The notes below the pieces were generated by a model, which was not told the DNA's origin, did not search any database, and worked only from the letters and a program-made list of their open reading frames with translations. Made by a program: the position numbers and the translations under genes. Source: Linanthus parryae (Eukaryota; Streptophyta; Magnoliopsida; Ericales; Polemoniaceae). Taken from it: a DNA stretch of 64,000 nt. The stretch's first letter is position 1. Each line of letters begins with the position of its first letter. Positions 30,791-41,630 of this stretch are shown in pieces. Where the stretch lies: the NCBI GenBank assembly GCA_023055425.1, contig JALGPY010000007.1, positions 21,958,001-22,022,000 on the forward strand, in the 5' to 3' direction.

Positions 30791-32710
30791 ATGGCGATCA
30801 AGATCAGGAACTTATGCTTCAACTCGAAGACATCCTCCTCTTTGTCCTCCGTCTCTCGATTCCCGCCCTCACCACTACACACTCCTGGCTCGTCGACTCC
30901 TGGTTGGCAGACGCCTGTAACAGACGCAGGTGTGGACAGAAGCCTCGAAAATGCTGAATCCATCATAATGAAATGGAGTCCCGACTCTTCAGATTTTGCC
31001 AAGGTCACTTCCCTCTTTTACGAGAACCGAAGAGAAGCACGCGAGTTCATCAAATGTGTCAACCAGCTACAGAGAACCATGCACTCTTTGGTCATCCAGC
31101 ACGAAGAGAATACTGATAAACTAGTTCGAGCCCAAAGCCTTATGCAAGTCGCCATGACGCGGCTCGAGAAGGAGTTTTATCAAATTCTATCGATGAATCG
31201 AGCTCAGCTAGATCCGGAATCTGTCTCGGCCAGATCATCGTTCGCCTCGCAGTCCAGTCTGTCCGACTACGAGGACGAGTCTGGTCCGGATGACGAGATT
31301 CGGATCGCCGTCGATGCTATTACGGTGGTGGAGGAGGGCTCCACCACCGTAATGGCAGATCTGAGACTGATAGCGGAGTGTATGATTTCGTCCGGATATG
31401 GGAAAGAGTGCATCAAGATTTACAAAGTTATTCGAAAATCGATTGTTGATGAATCCATTTATAGGCTTGGGATTGAGAAGATGAATTCAAAGCAGATCCT
31501 GAAGATGGATTGGGAGTTGTTGGAGTTCAGAATCACGAATTGGTTTAGCGCCGTGAAGATTGCCGTGAATACGCTCTTCCACGGCGAGAGGATTCTCGCC
31601 GACCATGTGTTTTCGTCGTCGGACTCTGTTAGGATTTCGTGTTTCGCCGATATCACCGAAGATGCGGCATTGTTGGTTTTTGGGTTCCCGGAATTGGTGA
31701 CGAAGAGCAGGAGGAAGTCGTCGGAAAAGGTGTTCCGGTTCCTGGACATGTACGCGGCGATTTCGGAGAACTGGGTTGAGATTGAAACGATCTTCTCTCA
31801 TGACTCGACGTCGGCGGTGAGATTACAAGCGATCAATTCGCTAATCAAGGTCGGCGAATCGGTACGGACAATGCTGGCGGAGTTCGAGTCGGGAATACAG
31901 AAGGATTCCTCCAAAATGGTGGTTCCAGGCGCCGGAGTTCATCAATTGACGGTGGATGTTATGGATTACTTGTCTCTCCTTGCTGATTACGTCCACATTC
32001 TCGCTGACATCCTCGCCGACTACCCACCACCGGAAAAATTGTCTTTCCTTGAATCCTACTTCGAAGGTTCCAACTCCGACGACTTTCCGGTGCCGGTTAT
32101 TTCTCTCCGGTTCGCTTGGCTGATTATGGTCATCCTCTGTGCCATTGACGCCAAATCAAGACACTACAGGGACGTCTCTGTCTCTTACCTGTTTTTGGCC
32201 AACAATGTCCAACACATTCTCAACAAAGTCCGGTCGTCGAATCTTCGGCACATCCTCGGCGACGATTGGTTATCGAAGCACGAAATGAAGGTGAAGCAGT
32301 TTGCCGGAAACTACGAGCGGCTAGCGTGGGCCGACGTCTTCAATTCCTTGCCGGATGATCTGACGGCAGCTATTTCAGCCGACGAAGCAAACGAGTGGTT
32401 TAATAAATTCAATGTCGCGTTTGAGTTGGCTTACCGGAAGCAATTAGGATGTGTCGTGTCGAATAGCAAGCTCCGAGATGAAATCAAAGTGTCGATCGCG
32501 AGGAAGCTAGTGGGGGTGTACAGGGACTTTTACGACACGCACTGGATTGCGGTGGGAGGAGCCACGGCGGTGTTTACGCCGGAAGATATCGCCAATTACT
32601 TATCGGACTTGTTTCTCAGCCCGGGAACGGTGGGGTCGGTAGAAGGCTCCTCGTCGTCGTCTCATAGTTCATCACATTCACGATTGTCGCCTTCTCGGTG
32701 GTTTAGATAA
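30791..32710 (+). CDS. EXO70: Exocyst subunit EXO70 family protein
   Basis: An intronless 639-codon gene, the only intact host gene in the window. I chose the ATG at 30791 (MAIKIRNLCFNSK) over one 18 codons upstream because EXO70 proteins usually begin just before such a basic, Cys-Phe stretch. A Ser/Pro-rich leader is followed by an N-terminal helical region (about residues 40-135) and an acidic linker. The C-terminal EXO70 domain fills about residues 235-615, with SYLFLANNVQHILNKVRSSN, LGDDWLSKHE and YERLAWADVF as clear signatures. EXO70 binds membrane phosphoinositides and tethers secretory vesicles at the plasma membrane within the exocyst. The single exon and N-terminus suggest one of the expanded plant clades, possibly EXO70H. 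The serine-rich tail ends RWFR. Confidence 0.95.
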   Translation: MAIKIRNLCFNSKTSSSLSSVSRFPPSPLHTPGSSTPGWQTPVTDAGVDRSLENAESIIMKWSPDSSDFAKVTSLFYENRREAREFIKCVNQLQRTMHSLVIQHEENTDKLVRAQSLMQVAMTRLEKEFYQILSMNRAQLDPESVSARSSFASQSSLSDYEDESGPDDEIRIAVDAITVVEEGSTTVMADLRLIAECMISSGYGKECIKIYKVIRKSIVDESIYRLGIEKMNSKQILKMDWELLEFRITNWFSAVKIAVNTLFHGERILADHVFSSSDSVRISCFADITEDAALLVFGFPELVTKSRRKSSEKVFRFLDMYAAISENWVEIETIFSHDSTSAVRLQAINSLIKVGESVRTMLAEFESGIQKDSSKMVVPGAGVHQLTVDVMDYLSLLADYVHILADILADYPPPEKLSFLESYFEGSNSDDFPVPVISLRFAWLIMVILCAIDAKSRHYRDVSVSYLFLANNVQHILNKVRSSNLRHILGDDWLSKHEMKVKQFAGNYERLAWADVFNSLPDDLTAAISADEANEWFNKFNVAFELAYRKQLGCVVSNSKLRDEIKVSIARKLVGVYRDFYDTHWIAVGGATAVFTPEDIANYLSDLFLSPGTVGSVEGSSSSSHSSSHSRLSPSRWFR

Positions 32711-33496
32711 TTGAGTTTTGTATAAAGAACCATACGTCAATGCTGACTTGATGTTTGTGTAACTGTATAAAATTTTATACGTTATTTTTCTTGAGTTGTT
32801 AGCTTATTCGATAGAACACTAATAGACTAAACAATTACTTCTACAATTAAAAGCTGTAACTAGATAATTACTGTGTAGAGAAATCACACACCAGACATTC
32901 AAGAAGATGACGAAACTTTCCTATAACCACTAGTCACCTCGTCTTTGTCGGCAGCCTGCAAAACAACCACTAAATCAGCTCCAACAATTGACAAATACAT
33001 AGTATTATTCCTAAACCATAACCTATTTAGTATTTACCGTAAACGTTTATCGTTTCTTGTTTGGTCTTTTCTTTCCGAAAAAGACCAATTACATGTCCAT
33101 AATTTGGTGCATGCACCGATTACATCAATCAACGGACACGTACTTTAACATAGCAGAACCTATGATCCACAAACAGATCGTGACTGTGAAAATATAGGTC
33201 CCCTACACGACAATTTTCTCCTCTTCCTTAACTCCCCCCATGACTCACCAATGGTAGAGAGTCTGAACACACATGTTTTTCAGACAAATATGTCATGACT
33301 TGACCTCACATGGTGGTGAAGGGTCCAAATGGGAGTCCATGGTAAACTTAAGGATACCAATCAGTTGAAGCAAACCATGGTGTCCTCGTGGTTCAAAACA
33401 GATGGCTCACATATTAGGAAGAAAGCAATGGAAGCCGATTCCTTTCGTAGTTGGGTAGGTTGCTGTTAGAGTGCTTTGCGGAAGCACGATGCCATT
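32711..33496. other. Intergenic sequence downstream of EXO70
   Basis: Contains the presumed 3' untranslated region of EXO70 and AT-rich sequence up to the copia-2 LTR. No gene or repeat recognised. Confidence 0.6.
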
Positions 33497-34250
33497 TGTT
33501 GGGAACTAAATAGAGTGATTAGACGAATAACAAGATGAAGAACAACACTGTTGTAAAATGGTTTTTGCGACATGTTTTTGTTACCCAATTTCGATCAAGT
33601 TTAAATCAAGAACTTGAAACAATTTTAACATATCCTTAAACTAGGTAACAAGGGGATCGATTCAAGAACTCAAACGTCGAAACCATTAACGGGTGAATGA
33701 GAAATTAAGCGTTGAAGTTGGTCACTTCATATGCCCAATTTTAAATGAACCACATATTGGAAATGAGAGAAAAAAGAGTAGTTCATATATTGAAAGGTTG
33801 GCTATTAAGGGCACGCCCTTGGGTGAAGCACATTTTGTGCAAGATAGAGGACCTAGAAAATGGTTGAACCACCACACGAGCGCCGCCGTCCCCGCCCGTC
33901 CGACTCAGTCTGGGCCGTGACCGCGGCGCGGTGGGTGGTGGTTGGTTGGGCTTTATCTTTTTGGGCCACAAACTGTCCCAACAGTGGTAACTTCTACAAC
34001 AGTTACAACCGTTACTGTTCAAATTTGAACATACACGAACGGTTTTGTAACCGCTCTTATCTCTAATCCAACAGTAATTCTCTCACTTAATAATAAATTC
34101 TCTCAAAACAAAGTTCGGTTCGCCGGTTTTGCAGATTGTGCTTTCGTCTGCAGTACGTGAAAACTTTCATCCTGTGGAGTATTTGCCCGTGACTGTAGAT
34201 AATTAAAACGAAGCACCACCAACTATGGGGGGCGAATACGGAGATCGTTC
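33497..34250 (+). repeat. copia-2 5' LTR and leader (borders uncertain)
   Basis: Begins TGTTGGGAAC. Part of it (33534-34021) is repeated almost exactly at 35741-36223. I could not place the 3' LTR border or the primer site, and a GTAAG...TTTCAG pair at about 34311-34371 could be a leader intron. The ORFs at 33693-34066 have no recognisable features. Confidence 0.5.
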
Positions 34251-34497
34251 ATGAACAACGAGACTGTCTTCCATCTTACTTCAGCGTTCGGCAGACTAAC
34301 TATCTGTAAGTTTTATCGTTTCTGCATTTTTCATCTTTCTGTTAATTTTTAAGTTTTTACTTTATTTCAGATTCTAATTAATACACCTATCATCTTTCCA
34401 ACAATTGTGAAGTAATATCTACAGGTGTTTAACAGAATCTTTTTAACACATAAATTTTAACAATATTATTTTTCTGTAATCAAATTAGTTTACAGTC

Positions 34498-34573
<76 letters not shown>
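34498..34573. repeat. (TTA)n microsatellite, about 25 units
   Basis: A perfect run of TTA units just upstream of the copia-2 gag start. Confidence 0.95.
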
Positions 34574-34631
34574 GTATTCTTCTCTTCTTCAATTTTCTTT
34601 TTGATTGCTGAGACAATCTGTTTCTTCAGCA

Positions 34632-35511
34632 ATGTCAGAAATTGGGACTGAAACTCGTCCGACTAATCCGTCTAACATGGCGACAGCGGCTGCCAAACAA
34701 GTTGTTCCGGTCAACGCAATGACAGCAGCTAAACCCGTAAAGTTCACGGGGGTTGATTTCAAGAGTTGGCAGCCGAAAATACTCTTCTATCTCACCACCC
34801 TAAGTTTGGTGAAATACCTAAGGGATGATGCGCCTGAAAATCCACCAAGCACGGATGCAGAAGCCCTTATCGCAGTTGACGCTTGGAAGCATTCTGACTT
34901 CATTGCTAGAAATTACATTCTTAATAGAGTAGATGATTAACTGTACAATGTGTATTGTTCTGTAAAAGCTGCAAAAGAACTATGACTATTCCTAGAAAAG
35001 AAATATAAAACTGAGGATGCGGGAGCCAAGAAATTTTATGGAGTTTAGGATGGTGGATTCCAAATCCATTATGTCACAGGTTCACGGATTCCAGTGCCTC
35101 ATCCATGATGTGCAAGCCGAAAACATGATTCTGCCCGAGATATTTCTTGTTGCAGTCATGATTCATAAGATTCCACATGCATGGAAAGCATACAAGAACT
35201 ACCTGAAACACAAACGCAAAGAGATGAAGATGGAGGAACTAATTGTCCGTCTACGCATCAAGGAAGGAAACATGATTGCCGACGAGACACCCTCAACAAG
35301 TTATCATTCAAGAATCAACATTGTGGAGGGAGTCCCAGAAAGGAATAATCACAAAAGGAGGAAGGCAAGTGGCTCTTACGAGAAAAAGAGGTTCACGGGA
35401 AAGTGTCTCATTTGTGGGAAAGTCGGTCATATGAAGAAGGATTGCCGCAAAAGGAGAAACAATTTCAAGGGAAAGAAGCCGGAAGCAAATTACCGAAGGC
35501 ACCAATTGTAG
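34632..35511 (+). pseudogene. copia-2 gag
   Basis: The likely start is the ATG at 34632. The capsid region has KFTGVDFKSWQPKILFYLTT and AVDAWKHSDFIARNYILN. Stops near 34938 and 34983 and a frame change follow, then MVDSKSIMSQVHGFQ, YLKHKRKEM and ELIVRLRIKEGN. A CCHC knuckle (C-LICGKVGHMKKDC) lies near 35405-35450. These make up the Tnt1-like gag layout: capsid, then a nucleic-acid-binding knuckle. Two in-frame stops and one shift break it. Confidence 0.82.
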
Positions 35512-36223
35512 TGGTTCTAAAGACTTTGCAGCCGTAATCTCTGAAGTCAACTCGCCGGAGGAAATCCAAACGAATGGTGGGTTGACACGGGGGGCTACTC
35601 GCCACATTTGCGCCGCAAGAACATGTTTGCTGAATATGAAGAAGTCAAGAACGTGGAACAAATCTACTTGGGTAACTCGGTCAAGTTTAAATCAAGTTTA
35701 AATCAAGAACTTGAAACAATTTTAACATGTCCTTAAACTAGATGAAGAACAACACTGTTGTAAAATGGTTTTTGCGACATGCTTTTGTTACCCAATTTCG
35801 ATCAAGTTTAAATCAAGAACTTGAAACAATTTTAACATATCCTTAAACTAGGTAACAAGGGGATCGATTCAAGATCTAAAATGTCGAAAACCATTAACGG
35901 GTGAATGAGAAATTAAGCGTTGAAGTTGGTCACTTCATATGCCCAATTTTAAATGAACCACATCTCGGAAATGAGAGAAAAAAGAGTAGTTCATATATTG
36001 AAAGGTTGGCTATTAAGGGTACGCCCTTTGGGTGGAGCACATTTTGTGCAAGATAGAGGACCTAGACAATGGTTGAACCACCACACGAGCGCTGCCGTCC
36101 CCGTCCGTCCGACTCAGTCCGGGCCGTGACCGCGGCGCGGTGGTTGGTTGGGCTTTATCTTTTTGGGCCACAAACTGTCCCAACAGTTGTAACTTCTACA
36201 ACAGTTACAACCGTTGCTGTTCA
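35512..36223 (+). pseudogene. copia-2 protease trace followed by a misplaced LTR-derived insert
   Basis: The protease signature is visible in mixed frames at 35555-35680 (WVDT, ATRHICA, NMFAEYEEV, IYLGNS). It stops abruptly at about 35680. From there to 36223 the sequence is LTR-derived: a first short fragment (35680-35740), then a copy of 33534-34021. Integrase resumes at 36220 with a TTCA overlap between LTR and pol. The end of protease and the N-terminal zinc part of integrase have been replaced. Confidence 0.75.
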
Positions 36224-36862
36224 TTGATGATTGTACCAAATATAGCTATGTTTATTTATTACATGGCCAAGATGAAGCTTTGGATGCATTCAAACAATTC
36301 AAAGACGAAGTAGAGAATCAACTCAATAAAAAGATTAAAATACTTTGAAGTGATCGAGGAGGAGAATATGATTCTCCATTCGCAACTATATGTGCTGAAA
36401 ATGGAATAATCCATCAAACTTCAGCACCATATACGCCTCAACAAAATGGAGTTGCAGAAAGGAATAATATGACCCTAAAAGAAATGCTTAACACATTACT
36501 TTTAAGTTCGGGTCTACCACAAAACTTGTGGAGGGAAGAACTATTAACCGCCAATTACATTCTTAATAGAATACCAAAAACGAAAATGGAAAAAATCCAT
36601 ACGAGTTATGAAAAGGGTGTAAACCCTCATACCAGCATCTAAGAACTTGTGGATGTCTTGCAAAAGTGGCTACTCCATTACTCAAGAAGGTAAAGTTAGG
36701 CAAAAGACAATTGATTGCGTCTTCATTGGGTATGCATTAAATAGCAGCGCCTACCATTTCATGGTTCATAAATCGAAGATTCTGGATATTCATGAGAATA
36801 CCATCATCGAATCAGCACATGCGTCATTCTTTGAGGACATCTTTCCTATAAAGAGATGAAAA
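36220..36862 (+). pseudogene. copia-2 integrase (catalytic core and C-terminal part)
   Basis: FIDDCTKYSYVYLLHGQDEA contains the first acidic residue. The second acidic residue sits in SDRGGEYDSPF, just after an in-frame TGA. The catalytic Glu is in PQQNGVAERNN. LWREELLTANYILNRIP and, after a frameshift, FIGYALNSSAYHFMVH and FFEDIFP complete the domain. The N-terminal HHCC part is absent because of the LTR-derived replacement. Confidence 0.82.
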
Positions 36863-36959
36863 CACAATTATATAATAAACAGGCGCATGACATAGCTTTT
36901 GAAGAAACTTAGAGGAGGAGCCTAGACAAAGTAAAAGGCAAAAAGTTCCAAAACATTTG

Positions 36960-37680
36960 GTCGGGAATTTCTTACCTATATGGTAGAAAATGATCCTACA
37001 ACTTACAAAGAGGCTATGTCAAGTGTTGAGGCACCCTATTGGAAGGAAGCGTAAAAAGCGAAATCGAATCAGTTCTCCATAATAATACATTGGAATTATT
37101 TGATCTTCCTCAAGGATGCAAACCATTGGGTTGCAAATGGGTATTTAATCGAAAACTTAAATCGGATGGTTCCATCGACAAGTATAAAGCTAGACTTGTC
37201 ACAAAAGGATACAAACAAAAAGGAAGGTTTAGATTTCTTCGACACTTATCCCATAGTCACAAGAATAACATCCACTCGAATGGTAGTTGCAATTGCAATA
37301 ATTTTTAACTTTGAAATTCATCAAATGGATGTTAAAACGGCATTCCTAAATGGGGAATTAGAAGAAGAAATCTATATGGAACAACCTGAAGGGTTTCAAG
37401 TTCCAGGGAGCAAAAAAAGTATTGTCGGCTAAAGAAATCTTTACATGGATTAAAACAAGCACACAAACAATGGCACGAGAAGTTTGATAAAGTTATGTCA
37501 TCAAATGGTTTTAAAACAAATGAATGCGACAAATTTGTATATTCTAAAACCAACAACGATGGGTGTGTCATCAAATGTCTATATCTTGATGACATTTTGA
37601 TTTTTGGTAACAACGAGAAAATAATATGCGCCACAAAAGGATTATTGTCAACAAGCTTTGACATGAAAGATCTAGGGTGA
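36960..37680 (+). pseudogene. copia-2 reverse transcriptase
   Basis: Motifs in order: TYKEAMSSVEAPYWKEA, GCKPLGCKWVFNRKLKSDGS, KARLVTKGYKQK, then in another frame EIHQMDVKTAFLNGELEEEIYMEQPEGF, and the catalytic box LYLDDILIFG near 37585. At least two frameshifts (about 37220 and 37430) and a stop at 37432. The YLDD form is an accepted variant of the active-site box. Confidence 0.85.
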
Positions 37681-38384
37681 CTGACGTCATTCTAGGAATC
37701 AAGATTTCTAGAAATCCCGCTGGGTATGCTTTATCTCAGTCTCACTATATCGAGAAAGTTCTCGAAAAGTTTGACAAAGATAACAACAAACAAGTTAAAA
37801 CCGCAGTCGACACAAGCATGCATCTCGCCAAAAATCGCGGCTCGGCAATTAAACAACTTGAGTATGCGCAAATAATAGGAAGCCTAATGTACATCAGGAA
37901 TTGTACAAGGCCAGACATCGCACAAGCAGTTGGAAAGCTCAGTCGCTTTACAAGCAATCCTGGAAAGGATCACTGGACAACATTAATTCGAGTATTAAGG
38001 TATCTACGATACACTAAAAAATTAAGATTACAATACTCCAACTATCCTGCTGTCCTAGAAGGATATTGGGTATCTGATACAAAAGATTCCAAGTCACGAG
38101 TGGTTATGTGTTCACACTCGGAGGAGCGGCTATATGTTGGAAGTCTTGAAAGCAGACGTGCATTGCAAGGTCTACTATGGAATCAGAATTCATATCGTTA
38201 GACAAGGAAGGGGAAGAAACATAATGAATTCGTCATTTCCTCGAAGACATTCCAATATGGCCACAGCATGTGCCTGCTATATGCATTCACTGCGATAGCC
38301 AATCAGCAATAGCAAAGGCACAAAATAGTATATATACTGGTAAGTCTCAACATATGCGTCAAAGACACAATACTATAAGGCAAC
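37677..38384 (+). pseudogene. copia-2 RT end and RNase H, upstream part
   Basis: [20 protein letters not shown] and [20 protein letters not shown] close the RT and connection region. The RNase H core ([12 protein letters not shown], then in other frames STMESEF, HCDSQSAIA and KSQHMRQRHNTIRQL) runs into the Tat-1 LTR. The last codons at 38376-38384 join those after 52920. Confidence 0.83.
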
Positions 38385-38571
38385 TGTAGATAGTGCTTTC
38401 TAGATAGGCAGATCTTAGCCACGTGATGATCATCCAGCACACCTAGCTGTGCTCCACACACACTGGATCACCACCCGCGCTGATCCACGTGGGGGCTGCG
38501 AGACAGGGCCCTCGCATACCACCACACGAGACTTGTAGGGACTTAGTGGTTTGGAGGCTAGAATAAGTCAT

Positions 38572-38606
38572 GTCGCGCGCGAGCGAAAACCAAGCTCGCG
38601 CGCGAC
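38572..38606 (+). promoter_or_regulatory. GC-rich perfect hairpin in the Tat-1 LTR
   Basis: Arms of 13 bases (38572-38584, GTCGCGCGCGAGC; and 38594-38606, its exact complement) flank a 9-base loop. The Tat-2 LTR keeps the structure, with one base pair changed on both sides. Role unknown; it lies upstream of the TATA box. Confidence 0.6.
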
Positions 38607-38795
38607 CTTTAGTAACTGCTTTGAGAGATTTATGGCACGAGCTCCATAAACCCGGTCAACCTCATAACGGTTCCGGTATACGCGGACGAAGTGCGTAACG
38701 GTCCCTGTATATGCGGACGAACGTGCCGTTGTGGTTAAGGTAATTAAGCCGCCATTAATGGGCGCATTAACCCACTACAGCGGTCATATTCTCCA

Positions 38796-38806
38796 CTATA
38801 TATAGG
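38796..38806 (+). promoter_or_regulatory. TATA box in the Tat-1 5' LTR
   Basis: CTATATATAGG about 190 bp before the LTR end. An equivalent TTATATATAG occurs in the Tat-2 LTR at 53933-53942. Transcription would start about 30 bp downstream. Confidence 0.6.
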
Positions 38807-38998
38807 ATCGTTAACCCTTCCTTACAGAACACGAATCTCTTGAACTGCGCGGAAGCTCTGCCAAAATTCTGTCTCTCTCTCATACAGTTGCTATTGCCTT
38901 ACTCTCTCCCTACACACACTCTACACTTCCTGTGTTCTCTTTATCCCCTGGTCTTGGTGTATATTGAATTCTCCCTAAAGGATTCTCTCGTACACATT

Positions 38999-39016
38999 TG
39001 GTGAACCCGACGTGAA
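38999..39016 (+). other. Tat-1 primer-binding site for tRNA-Trp
   Basis: TGGTGAACCCGACGTGAA is the exact complement of the last 18 bases of plant tRNA-Trp as I know it, two bases inside the LTR. Confidence 0.75.
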
Positions 39017-39036
39017 ACTTACCACTGCAAGCAGCC

Positions 39037-41630
39037 ATGTCTCGCGACGAAGATGTCAGCAACAGATCTCCCTCCACTGAGACAACCTCGAGAGAGGAGA
39101 CCCGTCACAATTCCGCGGCAACCGGTGGAACTCCGACCTTGGAGACTTTGAATGCCACCATCCAGAATCAGGCGAAGGCCCTGGCTCAATCCGCACAGAT
39201 GGATCAGATAATGGCCATTTTGGGAACCCTTGCCCCGAATCCGGCATTGGGCGCTGCTGTCTCTCAGGGAGGAGGAACCTTTACCACCCCGGGGACAGAG
39301 GTAGTACCTACACCACCTAATCCTAATTCGCAAACCCCACCAGCAATGGTGCAACCACCCTCTGTCAAGGGACAAACGGTCCAAGTCCCTTACCTCACAT
39401 ATTCCTCAGCCACCAACTGTTGCCTCAAATATCTCCTCGCAGTATCCCTTGCCTCCTCCGCCGGCATCGCTAAACAACGCGACCTACACCCCTAGCCCGA
39501 CTGCAGCATATGTGTCTCCGCCGGCTGCAACTCTTCCTCCTGCTGCGGGAGGAAGTACACCAGAATGTATGAAGTCATTGCAGCGACACTTAGAGACCTT
39601 CCTGGCCAATCAGACACTATCATTCCGAAGGTCGACAATGCCCCACCTATCCTGCGCGAGATCTACCTGATGCCTAATCCCGCAGGGTATAAGGCCCCTA
39701 AGTGGGACAAGTTCGAGGATGTTAATGGGAATTCTCACGAGCACGTCATGCGTTTTATCGACGTAATGGGACCATATGGGGCTGATCCCAATTTGCTGAT
39801 GCGCGAGTTCCCAAAATCTTTGGGGAACGTGGCCTACAAATGGTATAGAACGCTAGAGGCTGGATCTGTCAAAACTTGGGATGACATGGTTCAGAGGTTC
39901 TACACAAAATTCTTCCAGATGGAGGAGAAGGTTACGACGATACATCTCTCCCGTATGTATCAGAAGCGCGATGAGGATGGTGTTACCTTCATCAAGAAGT
40001 TCAGAGCCAAATTATTGGAGTGCAGAGATGAAGTGCTCGAGGGCAGGCTCGTGGAGATATGCCTGCAAGGCATGCGAGATGAGTACAAATGTATGCTAAT
40101 CCACTTGCAAACTCCTACCTTTTCGAAGTTAATTGAATGTACGAAGAACATAGAGTCTATAGTGAAAAGGAAAAAGAAGAAGCACGACCCTGAACGATCC
40201 TCAGGGGGACCCACTTTCAAGATTGGGAGGTTTAGTTACAAGAGGGGGCGCGAAGCTGAGCTTAACACAGTTTCGCCACACAAGCAGCCCAGAGTCGCGA
40301 CCTCGGATACGCCGCCTCTACCATGCTCGTTAGAAGAAGTGATTGATATATGCAAACAGTGGCGTAAAGACGGGGTTCTGCCTCCACTCGAAAGAATACC
40401 CTCCAAGGATATGATGAGGGACCCGAAGTGGTGCGAATGCCACAGAAAGATTATGCACCCCACAGCTGACTGTAAGAAGCTCAGGCACCTTGTGAGTCGA
40501 AAAATGAAAGAAGGGGAGTTAATCGTCAGTGATCAGAGGCAGGATGTGCGCAATAATCCGCTGCCAGCCCATGCAGAGCAAGAGCTGAAAGGCAAAGAGG
40601 TAGCCATGATTGCAATCATGGACCTTGAAGAGATTGCAGAAGATGGTCTGCCCATCATTGCCGAAGTCCATGACGAGGAAGACTACATCATGGATACTGA
40701 GGATGAGCGTGCTGACAGGATGAAGGGGTCGCACGAGTTCATCAAATTCTTTGATGAGATGAACTTCTCGGAGAAATGCCGCAAAGAAATGACAAAAGCG
40801 ATTCTGAGGGTAGCAGAAGACTTCGAAGAAGACATCGTAGTCTCCAATGGAAAAGTAGTTAGGGCGTCTCGCTCTACGGAAAATATTATGACTTTCTCCG
40901 CAAGTGACAAGAACACGGATTCGAGTCATCAGAAGCCCTTGTACGTAACATCGGTGATTAACGACGTCGAATTCAAGAGGGCATTTGTCGATGGAGGAGC
41001 AGCCGTCAATGTGGTTTCACTCAACACTCTAAAGTTGGCAGGAATCCCAGAGAAGAAGATTGTCAGGCGCCCGTCCCCATTGATGGGATTCGAAAGTTAT
41101 TCCAAGATGACAATGGGATGGATTCGCCTGGGTATCCAAGATGACAATGGGCTGGATTCGCCTGGGTAACCAAATTCTACGTCATTGATGCGAATACTAC
41201 GTATCACATGATCATAGGGCGAGCCTGGATTCATCGCTTTGACGCGGTTCCCTCAACAGCCCACCAAGTGATGAAGGCCATTTGGAATGGCAGAGTGGTA
41301 GAAGTACCAACTTCGGTAAATCCCTTTAATTTGAATGAAGCGCATCTCACTGAAGCAGTATGGTTTACTGAAATGGCGGATGAGCAAATGCCAGGGCCAT
41401 TTAATCCGACTCCTTTGCCTCGATGGGAGGATATCAAGGAACAGTCACCAGCAGGAGTAATGGTGACGAGAGAAGATGCCAAGGAAAAAGTGTCCACACG
41501 CGAAGAGCCATCGCAAGTCGCCTATCAGAGGAAGAATGTGTACACTCTGAAAAGGGTGGTAAAGCATGACCATAAGGGCAAGGAGATAGAGAGCTTCTAC
41601 TCCAACGGAAAGAAATGCTACCGCATATGA
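39037..41630 (+). pseudogene. Tat-1 gag-protease
   Basis: Starts MSRDEDVSNRSPSTETTS, followed by a Pro/Ala-rich linker. The capsid domain runs from IYLMPNPAGYKAPKWDKFED to FSKLIECTKNIE. A Cys/His segment (WCECHRKIMHPTADCKK) near 40430-40475 is the likely nucleic-acid-binding knuckle. The retropepsin signature FVDGGAAVNVVS (near 40985) has DGG in place of DSG, usual for this lineage. Two compensating shifts (near 39415 and 39600) break the linker. A 33-bp tandem duplication at about 41100-41165 replaces part of the protease and causes a stop at 41167. The ORF ends at KKCYRI-TGA (41628). Confidence 0.85.

Larger units (their letters stand above)
38385..38996 (+). repeat. Tat-1 5' LTR
   Basis: TG...CA ends. 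It contains two CACGTG G-boxes (38420-38425 and 38486-38491), a GC-rich hairpin (38572-38606), a second hairpin TTTATGG/CCATAAA (about 38630-38652) and an intact TATA box (38796-38806). Confidence 0.93.

Noticed and set aside
33693..34066. ORFs in the copia-2 LTR region
   Set aside because: Overlap on both strands and recur only because the LTR piece is duplicated.
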